Origin: Macrostomum hystrix
Taxonomy: Eukaryota; Platyhelminthes; Macrostomidae
Direction: 5' to 3'
Length of the DNA: 64,000 bases
Assembly (NCBI GenBank): GCA_950097015.1
Contig: CATNEN010000003.1
Location: forward strand, 5,007,501-5,071,500
Below, in pieces: positions 1 through 13,100 of the stretch; position 1 is the stretch's first letter, and each line of letters begins with the position of its first letter. The notes under the pieces are model-generated. The model was not told the DNA's origin, did no database searches, and saw nothing but the letters and a program-made list of their open reading frames with translations. The position numbers were made by a program, and so were the translations under genes.

Positions 1-146
1 ATCGCTCTGCCACTGACCCCCCAAGGATTTTACTTTCTTAGAAACCAATGTCTACCCTTTAGGAAAATCACCTTTCAACTCTTTCCACGAATTTCATCAC
101 CTTTTCTAAAGCTCAAAAATCGACAATTGACTCGCCTCGCACGCAG

Positions 147-3100
147 GTCATCGGTCGTGGCGCTTTCGGCGAAGTGGCCGTTGTCAGACTTCGCGGTCTT
201 GGCCAAGTCTACGCCATGAAGACTCTAAACAAATGGGAGATGCTGAAACGAGCGGATACTGCCTGCTTCAGGGAAGAGCGCGATGTTCTGGTTCACGGTG
301 ACTCTAATTGGATCACTAGGCTGCATTATGCATTCCAGGTGAGTTAATTGGCGCGATAATAGACTCATTCCGCTGAACTCCCTGAGCACAAACTCACAGT
401 GTGTACCTCTGCTCGACCTTTCTTATAATCAGGCAATGTAAACCCTCGTAAGCACACAAATGTAGAACTAGTTTTTTTTAAATAAAGTAACTTGAACTTG
501 TCTATTGTTTTAGGACGACAACTACCTATACCTGATCATGGACTACTATAGCGGAGGCGACATGCTCACATTGTTGAGCAAATTTGAAGACACCCTGCCC
601 GAGCCGATGGCTCAATTCTATCTGGCTGAAATGATCTTGGCCATAGACAGTGTGCACAGGTTAGGCTACACGCATCGGGACGTGAAGCCAGACAATCTAC
701 TATTGGACACCCATGGCCACCTAGTACTAGCCGACTTTGGTAGCTGTCTGAAACTAAACGAGTACGGCCTAGTAACTTCTAAAGTGACTGTTGGCACTCC
801 GGATTATATTAGTCCTGAGGTGCTCCTGGCTATGGAGGACAGCAGCAAAGCCTACGGCCCGGAATGCGACTGGTGGAGTGTCGGCGTTTGCGCCTACGAA
901 TTTCTGTTCGGAGAAACTCCATTCTACGCCGAGAGCTTGCTAACAACCTACTCTCAGATCATGGGCCACAAGAATTTCTTTAAACTGCCCGACCCAGCCG
1001 ACTCCAAAAATGTGTCCGCCTCAGCTAGGGATCTTATTAGTCGGCTAATCTGCGACCCGGATAAACGATTAGGTCGAGGCGGCCTTCAGGATTTCATCAA
1101 TCATCCATTCTTCGCCGGAGTTGATTGGGACAATATTCGCCGCTCTGAGGCGCCCTACATACCGGAGGTGCGCAGCGCCACGGACACCAGCAATTTCGAC
1201 ATTGAGGAGAACAATTTTAAAGAGATAAAAACTGAACCTCCGCCTAGTCACAGCGCTTTCAAAGGCTACCACCTGCCGTTTGTTGGCTTTACATTCTCCG
1301 AGAACAGTCCACTATCAGATGTTGGTCGACTGACAACTTTTTCCACCAAAGAGACTGTCTCGCTAGCTGAGGAAACTGAATCATCAACATCTGTTGCTAA
1401 ACAGACAAATAATAATTCCTCTGTTGAGGTGGCCGAACTAGTCGACAAGTGCTTAAAATTGGAAGTGTCCAATGCGCAGCTTCGCGAACAATTAGCCGCC
1501 GGTCGGGAGGATCAGCGCAGCGAGTTGGCGCGCGCCGACCAGCTGGCCAATCAGCTGCGAGCTCGTCAGGCCGAGCTCGAAGCCGAACTGGCGTCGATTC
1601 GTCGATCGGCGCAAGCCGAAGTCGACTCCGCCGCGGCCGATCTCGCTAAAGAGCGTCGACGTCGCGAAGCGGCCGAATTGCGTTTGACAGCTCTCGAAGG
1701 TCAAGTAGCTGTGGCAGCGGCTGCGCCTAGCCCCGCTGAATTAGATCGGGCTAATGCCACTATTAGCGAGCTCCGATCTGAACTAGCCTCTACTAGTGCT
1801 CGCCTTACCGAAGCTGAAGCCGAACGGCAAACCCAGGCGCGCTCTCTGGCCGATGAAAATCGTCGATTAGCTGGCCAACTGGCCACAACAGAGGCTCGCG
1901 AAGAGAGCCTAGCCAAATGGGAGGCCCAGATTGAAGATCTGACCGAATGGATCAGAGACGAAAAGGTGACAAAAGACAGACTTTTAATGTTCACAGCCAA
2001 GATGCTGGAAGATTTAGAAAACGTTCGCGCTCAGACTATGGCCGCGACCGCTGCGGCCAACGGATTCGGCAGCGGAGCTGCTGTTGCCGGTCTTGACAGC
2101 ACCTGGCGACGAAAGGCCCAAGAGAAGAAGGACAAGATGCTTATTTCTGAACTGGAGCTGACATTGAAGAGTGAACGCTCGGCCAAGGAGCAATTGTGGA
2201 GCGAGTTAAATGAGACAAAGGAGAAGATGGTCAGCTATCACGATCGATATCATCAGACTGTGCGTCAGAATGGCGAATTGATGGAACAGTTGCGCGAAAT
2301 GAAGAAGGAGCTACAATTGAGCACTACTTTGAGCGATTTGCCAACAATGAATCGGTCGTCATCTCGCAGCTTTGAAGAACGCTCGATTAGTCCTACGCCG
2401 CCTGAACGATCCGAGTCTTTGAAGGGCCAGACTACGACTCAGATGCGTCCTCGGCAGGGCTCTTCAGCAACTGCCAATCGAAGCAATAGCGTCGGCCCAG
2501 CTGTTGTACCGAAAACTGCTATTGCGGAGGCGCACGAATTCGTAATTAAAAGCTTCGACGCTCCGGCAAAGTGTCACGTGTGCACTTCCGTTATGCTGGG
2601 CCTATTCTTTCAGGGCATGCAGTGCAGCAAATGTCAGTGCAGTTGTCATCTAAACTGTCGACAGGCTGTTCAGCTAGGCTGTCCGTATCCTTTGAAGAAT
2701 GCCGTTCCCTATGCCATATCAAACGACTCGGGCAATGGCACTGTTCGAGATGGTATTGTCCGACTGCCAAAGCCTGGCGGCATTCGCAAAGGCTGGACTA
2801 AGCACTTGCTTAGCTTAACCGATCTCAAACTGGTGTTCTTTGAATTCGGTGAGAAGGGCTCGCCAATGATCAATGCGGCCCGAGTGATTGATCTGCGCCA
2901 GCCACAGGTGTCTGTTCAGCCAGTCTCCGAGGACGAAGTCTATCACGCCAAGGTGCGCGATCAGAAGTGCATCTTCCGCATTGGCTACCAGGAAGCTAGC
3001 GGCGGCGATCCCGCTTCCATTTTGGTCCTTGTTGAAACGCCAGAGGAAGCTAAAAAGTGGCAGGTGTGTGTGCAGAATGTGCAGAAGTTTATTGTCGATC

Positions 3101-4770
3101 AGAATCTTACCATCTCAAGTTGGCCAGTTGAATGTTTGGAAGCGCTAAGCGGACAGGCTAGTCAGTTAAAGTCGTGCAATGCTGCCGCTCTATTAGATTC
3201 GGATCGATTGTTATTAGGTACCGACGATGGATTATTTGTTGCCGATCTACAGCGCGACACCTTGACTCGCGTTGGTGATAAAAAACGCGTCCAGTGGGTC
3301 CAGGTGTTGCACGAGCTGCAACTAGTCCTAGCTGTTGTTGGCAAGCAGCGTCAATTGAAGCTCTATCCATTAGTGTTGTGCGAAGGCAAGCAGACTGAAG
3401 GCTACGCTGTCCAGGATTGCAAAGCCCTAGCAGCCGATGTTGTCTGCGGTCGCTGCGCTAGCGATGGAAAATACTACGCATTCGCGCTCAGTCGTCGCCA
3501 GCTGTGGGGCCTTGAAATCACATCGGCCAAGTCGCGACACTCGCGAATATTTGAACGCACCCTGCCAGAATCTAGTCAGGCCACTTACACAGCCTGTCAG
3601 CTAGTTGAATGTCAAGGTGAAACAGCCCTGTGCGTGGCTGGACCGCAGACTCTGCTATTGTTAACGCCACGCGGTGACACCATGTGCTCGCCCCCCGAGG
3701 AGCACCAGAAATTGTTGCCATCCGCTGAGCCTCGACTAATTGTGCAGGTGCAGCCAGCCGATCAGGCTTCATCTTCTCCAATCACTGATCCTGCTGATTG
3801 CGAATTACTACTGTGCTATGATCACTGCGGCATCTATGTCACAGCTAGACAGTGTCAGCGTACCCGGCCTCGCGAGGTACTTTGGCCAGCTAAAGCGGCC
3901 GGATTTAGTACACTTACAATTCAGCAACAGCAGCTGCTGACTGTATGCACAGACGCTGGTGCCTTTGTCTACGGCGTCTCCTCTGGTCAGTGGCTGCAAA
4001 CCTTGCCAATTCGTAGAGTTCGCTGTCTTGGCCGTCATCTATCTCTGCTATTAGGCGCCGAAGCTATGAACGTTTATCACGCTTATGCTGGCACTGAGCA
4101 GCCTAAACTTAATCCACCAACCGCCACCGGCCCGACCAGGCCGCAGTCGAAGAAGTTTAGCATTGTCAAACAGATGACAGCCGAGCATGTCAGTGTGCGC
4201 TCTTCGCGAATGATTAGCGGCCCAATGGATTTTAAACACGTGCAGCACATGGGGCCGGATGTGTCCAATGTGAGACTAATCGATCTGCAGCCGGAAGGAG
4301 CCGGCTCGGACCAATCCGAACAGCTTAGCAGAGCTCGCAGTATCTTAGTTGAAAAGTCTAGACAGACTGTGCTAAAGAGTACATCCGATATGCATTCGAG
4401 TCAGAGCTCACTTGTTCAACAGCAACAATATCAGGCTTTTGGTTCAATTTCGATATCTTCTGCTGCTCTTGCTGGAGCCAGCAACAACAGTTCCAGCGGT
4501 GACAGTGTCTCATTGGGTGGCGCTGGTAGCTCTAACTCCAAATCGCAACAGCAGCTATCGTGGAGTCAGCAGCAGCTGAAACAGCAGCAGCAGCAGGAGC
4601 ATAACCAATCGACCCAGTCGCTGCAACAGCAGCAGCAACTACCGGAAGTGTCGCGTTCGCCAAGCTTCGGCGAGTCAATCTTTGCTCAGTTTAATTTGCA
4701 AGGCAAACAGTCGACACCTTCGCTGCAGCAGCAGCAGCAGCAGCACTCTAACAACGATAGCACAGTGTGA
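147..4770 (+). CDS. MRCK / Genghis Khan-type Cdc42-binding Ser/Thr kinase (5' end missing)
   Basis: Partial gene with two visible coding exons, 147-338 and 514-4770, joined in phase 0. The first begins at the glycine-rich loop (IGRGAFGEV) and the ATP-binding lysine (YAMKTL). The second holds the catalytic loop HRDVKPDN, the ADFG motif, the GTPDYISPE activation segment and the AGC tail. After these come a charged coiled coil (roughly residues 300-610 of the second exon's protein), a C1 zinc domain (about 665-720, H/C pattern kept), a PH region, a citron-homology region and a CRIB motif ([15 protein letters not shown], about 1224). The end is poly-Gln. This order is diagnostic of MRCK, which phosphorylates myosin light chain regulators downstream of Cdc42/Rac. 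The CRIB excludes ROCK and citron kinase. The coiled coil looks shorter than in vertebrate MRCK. A single 4257-bp exon carrying almost everything is unusual. Upstream exons lie outside the window. Confidence 0.95.
372..437 (-). repeat. degraded SINE fragment in kinase intron
   Basis: A stretch with a 'gagcacaaactcacagtgtg' core and an 'aggcaatgtaaaccctcg' end resembles the middle of the SINE copies at 26.2, 42.7 and 48.0 kb. The similarity is weak, so this is probably an old fragment. Confidence 0.35.
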
Positions 4771-5474
4771 TTCTAAACGGTTTTCTAGTTTTCTAGTTTA
4801 GTTGCTCACTTGTTACTGAACTATAGCCAGTTGATTAATTATAGTTAATATTATAGTTTCTTAATATTCACGTCACTTTGCACGCCTTCCACGCCAGTCG
4901 GATATAATTGCAAATATAAAGGCGCGCGTTTTGTTTTAATGATTAACTAATCAAATTTATTATCATTCTCGCCGCCTCTTTCATTCTGCCCAAATTTTTG
5001 CTGTTGTACGATATTGTTGTTATTGTCTTTTAGTGTGCTGAACAAGTGTTATTTCCTTTTTTTGTTTTCTGTTTTTGTTTTTGTTTGTCTAGTTAATAAT
5101 TTCAGAAAATGTTTCAGTAATAAATCATTTTTGCGGTGCAGTTTTTTGTAAAAATTGAGAATCCGGTTTTTATCGTGTTTTTGTTATAAACGCAATACCT
5201 ATATACGGCACTTAAAAGTGCAAAGTCTATACCTGCACAGAATGTGGGTCTGCGTACAATACGCCTTAATATAAGACATTTAGCTTCGTCCTAACTTTGT
5301 TCCATACCATAGTTTCAATCCTCTCGTGTACTTTTAGGGGATGGTATTATTAGAGGCCACATATGTCAATCCATTAAACCCAAGATCGAGTTGAACAAAT
5401 TTGCTGACTAGCTCGCCGATATTATCTTAGAATTCAGAATCATTTTCTCATCTGGTAAGTTTTTGGGTAAAAGA
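4771..5474. other. 3' UTR and downstream flank of the kinase gene
   Basis: AT-rich non-coding sequence after the kinase stop codon. A canonical AATAAA lies at 5119-5124 and is the best polyadenylation signal candidate. No convincing ORF was seen. Confidence 0.5.
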
Positions 5475-5672
5475 GGATTATTGGTTCAGGTAGGAGCGGA
5501 TTATTGGTTCAGGTAGGAGCGGATTGTTGGTTCAGGTAGAAGCGGATTGTTGGTTCAGGTAGGAGCGGATTATTGGTTCAGGTAGGAGCGGATTATTGGT
5601 TCAGGTAGGAGCGGATTATTGGTTCAGGTAGGAGCGGATTGTTGGTTCAGGTAGGAGCGGATGATTAGTTTG
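5475..5672. repeat. 23-bp minisatellite, unit ggattattggttcaggtagg + agc
   Basis: About 8-9 tandem copies of a 23-bp unit. Each contains CAGGTAGG, a good match to an exon/5' splice-site junction. Confidence 0.9.
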
Positions 5673-5686
5673 GGTAGAAGTAGATT

Positions 5687-5907
5687 ATTGATTTAGATAA
5701 AGTAGGATTTATAATTGCTAGCCAACGAAGTTATTCTCACACATTCTCAATAATTGTAGAACTTTTTAATAAGAATTGTGAAAAAAATTCACAATTCACT
5801 CAATAATTGATTTAGATAAAGTAGGATTTATAATTGCTAGCCAACGAAGTTATTCTCACACATTCTCAATAATTGTAGAACTTTTTAATAAGAATTGTGA
5901 AAAAAAT
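5687..5907. repeat. direct duplication, 2 x 102 bp
   Basis: The segment from 5687-5788 recurs almost exactly at 5806-5907, separated by 17 bp. It begins attgatttagataaagtagg and ends gtgaaaaaaat. This is a recent local tandem duplication of non-coding DNA. Confidence 0.9.
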
Positions 5908-7896
5908 GCGTCAGCGTTTTTCAGAACTTGGCATAAAACCAATTTTGTGAAATCCAAGTTATAATGTTTTCAAAATGTGCTCCCTCTAGTATATTAATAT
6001 ATGCATAAATCCATTTATTTTATAGCAATTTTGTACATTACTCAAGCGTGTGGTTTGGTATTTGTTTGTTGGTATAACTATAAAGAAAAAAAAGCAATAA
6101 AGCTTTTAGATTGTTGGACAATTAGTTTCTTGCTTTTTTTATTTTTTTGCGGTTTTGTAGTACCAGGTATCTTTATATCCCAGACATTGTGTTTGGGGAT
6201 AAGTTTTTGTTAGCTAGTTCACAGTATTCGCCCAGTTTAAAGCGAGAAATACCTACTTACTTTGTTTGTTTAAACGCATGTTTCAAATTATAGACAGTTT
6301 TTTCTGATGTGTTTTTAAAGTTTGGTCGTTTTATTGTAATTTTTAATTTGGTATTTTCAGTTGGACACATTGATTAATTTTTTGTAATACTTTACTGGGA
6401 TCTTATTATAAGGTTATAAAAGAGATTTAACGCTTCGATTTTTGTAGCCATCTTTGCTGTTAATTTTCGATCGGACAGAATGACATGACTTCAGTCTACT
6501 GATATTACTTGCCCTTCCAGTTTTTTTTAATTTACTAATAGCTATTTTATTAGTAATAGTTTTTTCTGCGGAAGATATCTGTGTTAACACTCAATATTTC
6601 TGCTTATTTTTAAGTCAAGTTTTGTGTGTTCCTTTTGGTCGATATCGACGTTCAGAATCGACCCAGTGGAATACATTTCTGGAGGCAATAACATTTCATT
6701 GTTAGTTACTAAAAATGGTACATGATTTTTTTTTTAATATAATCTTTATATAGCCAATTAAAATTTAGCGCTTATAATGTAACGTTTTTTGTTTGTGCAT
6801 ATAATTAGTTTATTTGGCCACATGCTAAATAGTTGTTTGTAATTTTAAAATGATTTTTTCAAGCATGCTTTGTATAATGAATGTATTACTAATACTTCTT
6901 TTTATTAATGTGTAACCCTGCCTATATGAAAACGTGGCTATTTTTAATAATAAGCCTGTACAAGAATAGCCAGCTATTGCTGTAGTCGTCTATATAAGTG
7001 CAGTAGTTGCTGTGCGTTTTTGTTAATCAAAGTTTTTATTGTACTTTAAACTTGTTAATTCACGATTTTGTGCTTAATTTAGATGCTAAATAGTTTAGTT
7101 AGTTGAGTTGCAGTTTCCTTATTATTCCGTCTATCAGCAAATTACTTTTTATTGAAAATTTAAAAGCTGATAAAATATGTGCAGTGTCATTGTTTTGATT
7201 CAATTTTTCTATATCTTTCGATTTTATATTCTAACGTGTTCAAAGAAATGTTAACAAAAAGTCGTGAAACAACTAAAAGGTCTATTGATTTTGACCTTTT
7301 TAAAGTACATATTCGAAGTTTTTATTTAACCAAAATATTTGTCCTGTTATAAGAAAACAAAGCTGCGATTGCTAATTACTCTCTCACAATTAATTCTGCC
7401 AGTTGCGAAATTCGAAATAAAATTATTATTTATGATGATGCTCTAATGCCGATCTAACTCTCTCAGTCTCCACTCTCTCTCTCCGGTTTTCTCCTCTCAA
7501 TTCTTCTTGCTAAATTGTCGATTTATAAACAACAGTTTGTCTTCATTTTATACTTTTTTTTCGTTTATCTTCTTAGTAGCTTTTATCAGTTGTTGAGAAA
7601 TAAAAAAGTGTATTAAATTGAAAAAAAACTTCGCATTTTGTTTTGTTAGTGGCAATAATTTTGTGCGAAGAAAAGCTACATAACGGCAAGACTGTTTTCA
7701 GATTTAGAATTCTCAGACAATTCTCAGGTGTCATCAGTTACCTGATCTACTGAAAAAACAATTATTTAAAACCGCAAATCAATTTAGGACGGACTTTTCT
7801 CCCTAAAGAAAACTGGACGATAGACACTAATGATACTTTTATACTAGAGTTTTTAAGCAGGTTAAGTTAAATCAAAATGTACGTCAGAGTAGCGAC
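5908..7896. other. AT-rich intergenic DNA
   Basis: About 2 kb of AT-rich sequence with many T runs. A 70-codon hydrophobic ORF near 6001-6213 has no supporting features. Nothing else can be supported. Confidence 0.5.
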
Positions 7897-8406
7897 TTAT
7901 TTATCCACTTTCTGTGCCGTCTTCTTGCCGTCGATGTAAACTTCGTAATAGACTACGGTAGCCGCTTCTGGTCCTTTGGTTTTGGTTACGCCGCTAGGAT
8001 TCTTGGCTGCTCTGGCTGCTTTGACAGCCTCCTTAGCTTGATCCACCATTCGATTGATTTCGATCGATTCTTCCAGTGTAATTTCTTCGCTATCGTCGTC
8101 GGCTACAATGACCATACCGATTCGATTCTTGCCAGCAATCCAACGCGTCCCCAGAGTGGACACAGCTAGGCCCAGTGTGCACAGGCCCACGGCTAGGAAC
8201 GCACCGATTCTTAGGCTATTAGTAAACTCTCGAGCTGCCGCGCCTATGTAGGGCGAGTGTACCGTCAAGGAGATGATGATGATTGCTATTAGGGCCACTA
8301 GCATTGCTAATGAGCTCATTAGCATTAGAACCTGGCAGGCATAATATAATGTCTTGTCCCGACGACTAAAATGCTTCAGATTGGATCCGAATAGAAAGAA
8401 TACCAT
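7897..8406 (-). CDS. small protein with two predicted membrane helices, unknown family
   Basis: A frame of about 169 codons from an ATG at 8406 in strong Kozak context (A at -3, G at +4). An in-frame ATG at 8451 would add 15 residues, but its context is poor and a TTTCAG acceptor-like site lies just upstream of the preferred start. The protein has an MVFFLFGSN start, two hydrophobic stretches (about residues 23-47 and 66-86) separated by a short polar loop, then a charged C-terminal half. That half holds an acidic patch (DDDSEE), an Ala/Lys-rich probable helix and a YYEVYIDGKK tail. Codon use and base composition look coding against AT-rich flanks. I do not recognise the family. It could be the last exon of a longer four-helix protein, since further exons upstream cannot be excluded. 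Confidence 0.6.
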   Translation of the reverse strand: MVFFLFGSNLKHFSRRDKTLYYACQVLMLMSSLAMLVALIAIIIISLTVHSPYIGAAAREFTNSLRIGAFLAVGLCTLGLAVSTLGTRWIAGKNRIGMVIVADDDSEEITLEESIEINRMVDQAKEAVKAARAAKNPSGVTKTKGPEAATVVYYEVYIDGKKTAQKVDK

Positions 8407-8451
8407 GCTGCGCTCTGAAATTCCGGAGTTGGGGTGGCTGAAAGTTTTCAT

Positions 8452-9801
8452 TATTAGACAACACCAATCTAGCTTCCACACTTAACTACATGAAGTGAAA
8501 GCCACTCATTCATCATTCACAGATTTCTCTAGTGTGGTATAGTAGCTAAAGTCAAGTGCCCTGCTGTCTACAGTTGCTTGTTGAAGACTTACCTTTGTTT
8601 AACTTCGTGTCCAACTTATCAAGAGACGCAGAAGAATGCTAGCAACTTATTTTGCTTGACTTGGAATGAAGAAATAGACTAAAGAAGAAACTATGTTCCT
8701 TTAAATAGGAAATCGCTGAGAGCATGGGAGCGAGCTTGGGTAGAAAAATTCGAACTAGACGAAGCCGATGAAGCTTCCCATTCTCTCTCCTAGTAGATAC
8801 TATTCCGCTGCACACCTGGAGACGCATACCCTGTGATTAGTGCTCAGTCCTCCTCCGCATGGCTTTCGTTCCCCCCCTGTTCGCGTCCCTCAAGCAAGAG
8901 ATTTCACGAACTTCACCCTCACCCAAGCCGCCAGGTTGTTCAATGTGCGGTCCTTGAACTAGAGGGATAGGGAGATGAGGAATAGAAAGTCAATCCTATC
9001 CGCTACAAGCTCTCTTCCCTCACCTGTCACACTCTATCCTCCCATACTGTCTTCCTTCTCCCGTGATTAGTAGTCTCGAGCATTCGACTCAGGATTCGAA
9101 ATCGAATCCTAAAATCGCAGCAATGGCACACCGTCCCGTTAGTTGTCAATAGCAACCGGGGAGGTTGCTAGCCGCAGAGAGACAGACAGCACACAGCGGA
9201 TGAAAGATAATTAACTGGCTAGCTGATGAGAAATCCTACTGACGGAAAGGTGGCCCTGCACAGAATTCTCCACGCATGACGAATTCAATTTTTCCTGTTT
9301 TCCCCAAGAGAGATTTAACCTGCAGCTGTATAGTTTGCCATTCAATTGGGATGCAAGGAACTAAATAGCTTCCTCTGGTCTAACTTCAATTGCCTTGCTC
9401 GTATACATTTAAAACAAGCGATTTCCTTAAATTGCAGTTTTTTCCCTTTGCTATTCCATGCTTATGGCTGCTGTATGGGGAGTTAAATAGACTAACATAA
9501 TAGCGTCATTCGTTCCCTATTCGATGGTCACACTGTGAAGCTGGCGCCATTTTCCAAATCTACGCTTTTCCGCGTCCCAAGGGTATTTCGGGATTTGGAG
9601 TTTGTTAAAGGAAGCGAAGAGGAAAAGCGTATTTCTAGCGGCTCCCTGGGATTCTCTTTTAGCCTTGGGTTTTCCTTTTTCCCGCCCAATTTCCTTGCAA
9701 TATCTCGACGCTGTTATATTTTTTCGCTTCAAGCGGCCTCTCATTAGTGTAGCTTCCCGAAACGTTAACGAAAGTGACCGGGGCATTATCTGCCTACTTT
9801 T
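8452..9801. other. intergenic DNA without supported gene
   Basis: Mixed-composition sequence between the - strand membrane protein and the pyruvate-kinase-like gene. Overlapping short ORFs at 9517-9838 lie on both strands and look like chance frames. No RNA gene was recognised. Confidence 0.4.
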
Positions 9802-10020
9802 TCTTCCTCATTTCCCATATGATTTTTTAAGTCCCTAGACTATTTTCCCCAGTCAAACCTCCTCATTTCTCATATGATGTTTTAAGTCCCTAGACTATTT
9901 TCCCCAGACAAACCTCCTCATTTCCCATATGATTTTTTAAGTCCCTAGACTATTTTCTCCCCAGACAAACCTCCTCATTTCCCATATGATTTTTAAGTCC
10001 CTAGACTATTTTCCCCAGAA
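9802..10020. repeat. about 55-bp tandem repeat, 4 copies
   Basis: Four copies of a unit containing 'cctcctcatttcccatatga' and 'aagtccctagactattttcc', just upstream of the pyruvate-kinase-like start codon at 10162. They could sit in its promoter or 5' UTR. Confidence 0.85.
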
Positions 10021-10161
10021 AAATCGAAGGTGTATTATTTAATTAACGCACAATTTAATTATGATAATTACTTCCAACTATGATATTATTCGCTTCAAAA
10101 TTTCAGTTGCAGAAAATTGCAATAAAGCTAATTATCTTCTAAAAAGCGGAATAAACAGGCA

Positions 10162-13100
10162 ATGCAGCACGACGATTCTAGCCAGGCTTTTGAATTCGGC
10201 GGCGTCCAACTGACGCTGCCAACGCCGACACTTCAGAAGGTGTCAAGGTAAAATAATGCTTTTGGTTACTAAATTAATTATTTTTAATTGTACACTAATT
10301 ACATGACGAGGAACTTCGCTTTGATATTTTAGGCATAGTTACTCTAACCGTTCACCCGATAGTTTATCCTTTGTATAGTCACTTGTCCAATCAGCATTCG
10401 ATCGGTTTTTTGTCTAGTCAAGCTGTAAAGGATATTTTTCCCCTCAAACCATGACTAGTCATATTTGAATAATTATAGCTAGCTAGTGTGTACAGCTAGG
10501 TGGGGTCTAGCTAAGTCCTGATAACTTGGCTTCTTAAAAAATCACGCTGCTAAACTGATGCGAAAAAGTGCAAACCAGCGGTGTCTGTTTTTTACAATAC
10601 GCTGAAGCTCGTTACTAGCTGAAAAAAACGATACGGTTTAGAAGACTTTAGAACAGACACCATATACTAGTTATAGGGTTGGTGACTCACACACTGTTAT
10701 TGGGAGACGCATGGTAACTGGTTTGCACTTTTTCTGACGTTACATAGTTTTTAATGGCAATGTAAAAACTAGGACGATGAGTAAGTATATGGCAGTTATT
10801 TTATAAGACTTACGTAAGATACGTGTGTAATTGTAGTAGATAAATTAGTATATTTATATCAACTCTTGTAATATATTGTCGCGACGGATTGGGACGACTC
10901 TTAACGGAATTAGGACGATTAATGAGGGATTGAGACGATGCTCATGAAAGGATTAAGATAATTATAAAAAGATTAAGCCGATTCTCGAGAAGTTAGGACG
11001 ATTCTTAAAGAATTCAGACGATTCCCAAGAAATTAGAATGTTTCTCGAGAAATTAGAACGATTCTCGAGAAATTAGGACGATTCTCAAAAAATTCGGACG
11101 ATTCTCGAAAATTAGGACGAGTCTCGAAGAACTCAGACGATTCCCGAGAAATTAGGAAGATTATCGAGAAATTAGGACGATTCTCAAAGAATTAAGACGA
11201 TTCCCAAGAAATTAGGAAGATTCTAGAGAAATTAGGACGATTTTAAAGAATTAAGACGATTCCCAAGAAATTAGGAAGATTCTCGAGAAATTAGGAAGAT
11301 TCTCGAGAAATTAGGACGATTTTTAAAGAACTAAGACGATTCTCGAAGAATTAAGACGATTCCAAAGAAATTAGGAAGATTTTCGAGAAATTAGGAAGAT
11401 TCTCGAAAAATTAGGACGATTCCCGGGGAATTAAGATGGTTCTCTAGGATCAAGGACGATTTCCTAGGAATTTGGACGATTTTCAAAGAATTAAGACGAT
11501 TCTCGAAAAACTAAGACGATTCCTGAGAGATTGAGAGGATTCTCAATGAATTTAGGCGAGACCTGAATAGTTAGGACGATTCTGGAATACTTGGGACGAT
11601 TTTTGTGAGATTAGGAAGTTTTTCATTTCAAGACGATTCTCAAGAGATTGAGACCATTGGGTCGACTCTCGAGGGTTTGGGAGGTTTGTCGAATGATTGG
11701 GACGATTCCTTATGGATTTGGACGATTCCATATGGTTGGGACGATTCCTTGTGGATTGAGACGATTCCATATGTATTGGGACGATTCCTTGTGGATTGAG
11801 ACGATTCTTTATGAATTGAGACGATTCCTTTTGAATGAGACGATTCCTTATGGATTGGGACGATTCCATATGGATTGAGACGATTCTTTATGAATTGAGA
11901 CGATTCCTTATGGATTGAGACGATTCCTTATGAATTGAGACGATTCCATATGGATTGAGACGATTCCTTATGGATTGGGACGATTCCATATGGATTGGGA
12001 CGATTCCATATGGATTGGGACGATTCCTTATGGATTGGGACAATTCCTTATGGATTGAGACGATTCCTTATGGATTGGGACGATTCCATATGGATTGAAA
12101 CGATTCCTTATGGATTGGGACGATTCCATATGGATTGAGACGATTCCTTATGGATTTGGACGATTCCATATGGTTGGGACGATTCCTTGTGGATTTGGAC
12201 GATTCCATATGGATTGAGACGATTCCTTATAGATTTGGACGATTCCATATGGTTGGGACGATTCCTTGTGGATTGAGACGATTCTTTATGAATTGAGACG
12301 ATTCCTTATGGATTGAGACGATTCATTATGAATTGAGACGATTCCTTATGAATTGAGACGATTCCTTATGGATTGAGACGATTCCTTGTGGATTGAGACG
12401 ATTCTTTATGAATTGAGACGATTCCTTATGAATTGAGACGATTCCTTATGAATTGAGACGATTTCTTATGGATTGAGACGATTCCTTATGGATTGGGACG
12501 ATTCCTTATGGATTGAGACGATTCTTAAAAGTCGGATTTTTTAATTCAAATAATTGTGTCTGAAGAAAATTCTGACAGAAAGAGATATTGAAAACATCCT
12601 CTAATTCCTTACTCATCTACCCAATTAAAATGCTCGCAGCACACTGCCCGGATACTACCGCATGAACACTCAGTCGCGTATCATGCACAGCCGGGAGACT
12701 CAACTTAATCACGTCTGCGGACTGGACATCGACAATTTGCCTATCTACCCACGAGTTACTGGCATCATGTGTACTCTGGGTGAGGGCCTGCTATCGCTCT
12801 ATGTTTAAATGCCTTTTGAGAATTCAATAAGTGAAATAACGTTCGGATTTAGAATATTGGACGTTGGCTGAGAATGGGCAAATTAAAAGTGGATAGAATG
12901 TTGTGATAGTCAAGGAGAATTATAGATTGTGAAGGGAATAATTGTAAAATGTGTTAGGGAGAATCGGCAGACAGACAGGGTTAGAATCAGCAGATAGACG
13001 GGGTTAAGAATCGGCAGATAGACGGGGTTAGAATCGGCAGATAGACGGGGTTAGAATCGGTAGATAGACGGGGTTATAATCGGCAGATAGACGGGGTTAG

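Noticed and set aside
6001-6213. 70-codon hydrophobic ORF
   Set aside because: AT-rich chance frame; no Kozak context, splice context or domain.
9517-9838. Overlapping 70-90 codon ORFs
   Set aside because: Open on both strands with no features; they run into a 55-bp repeat.
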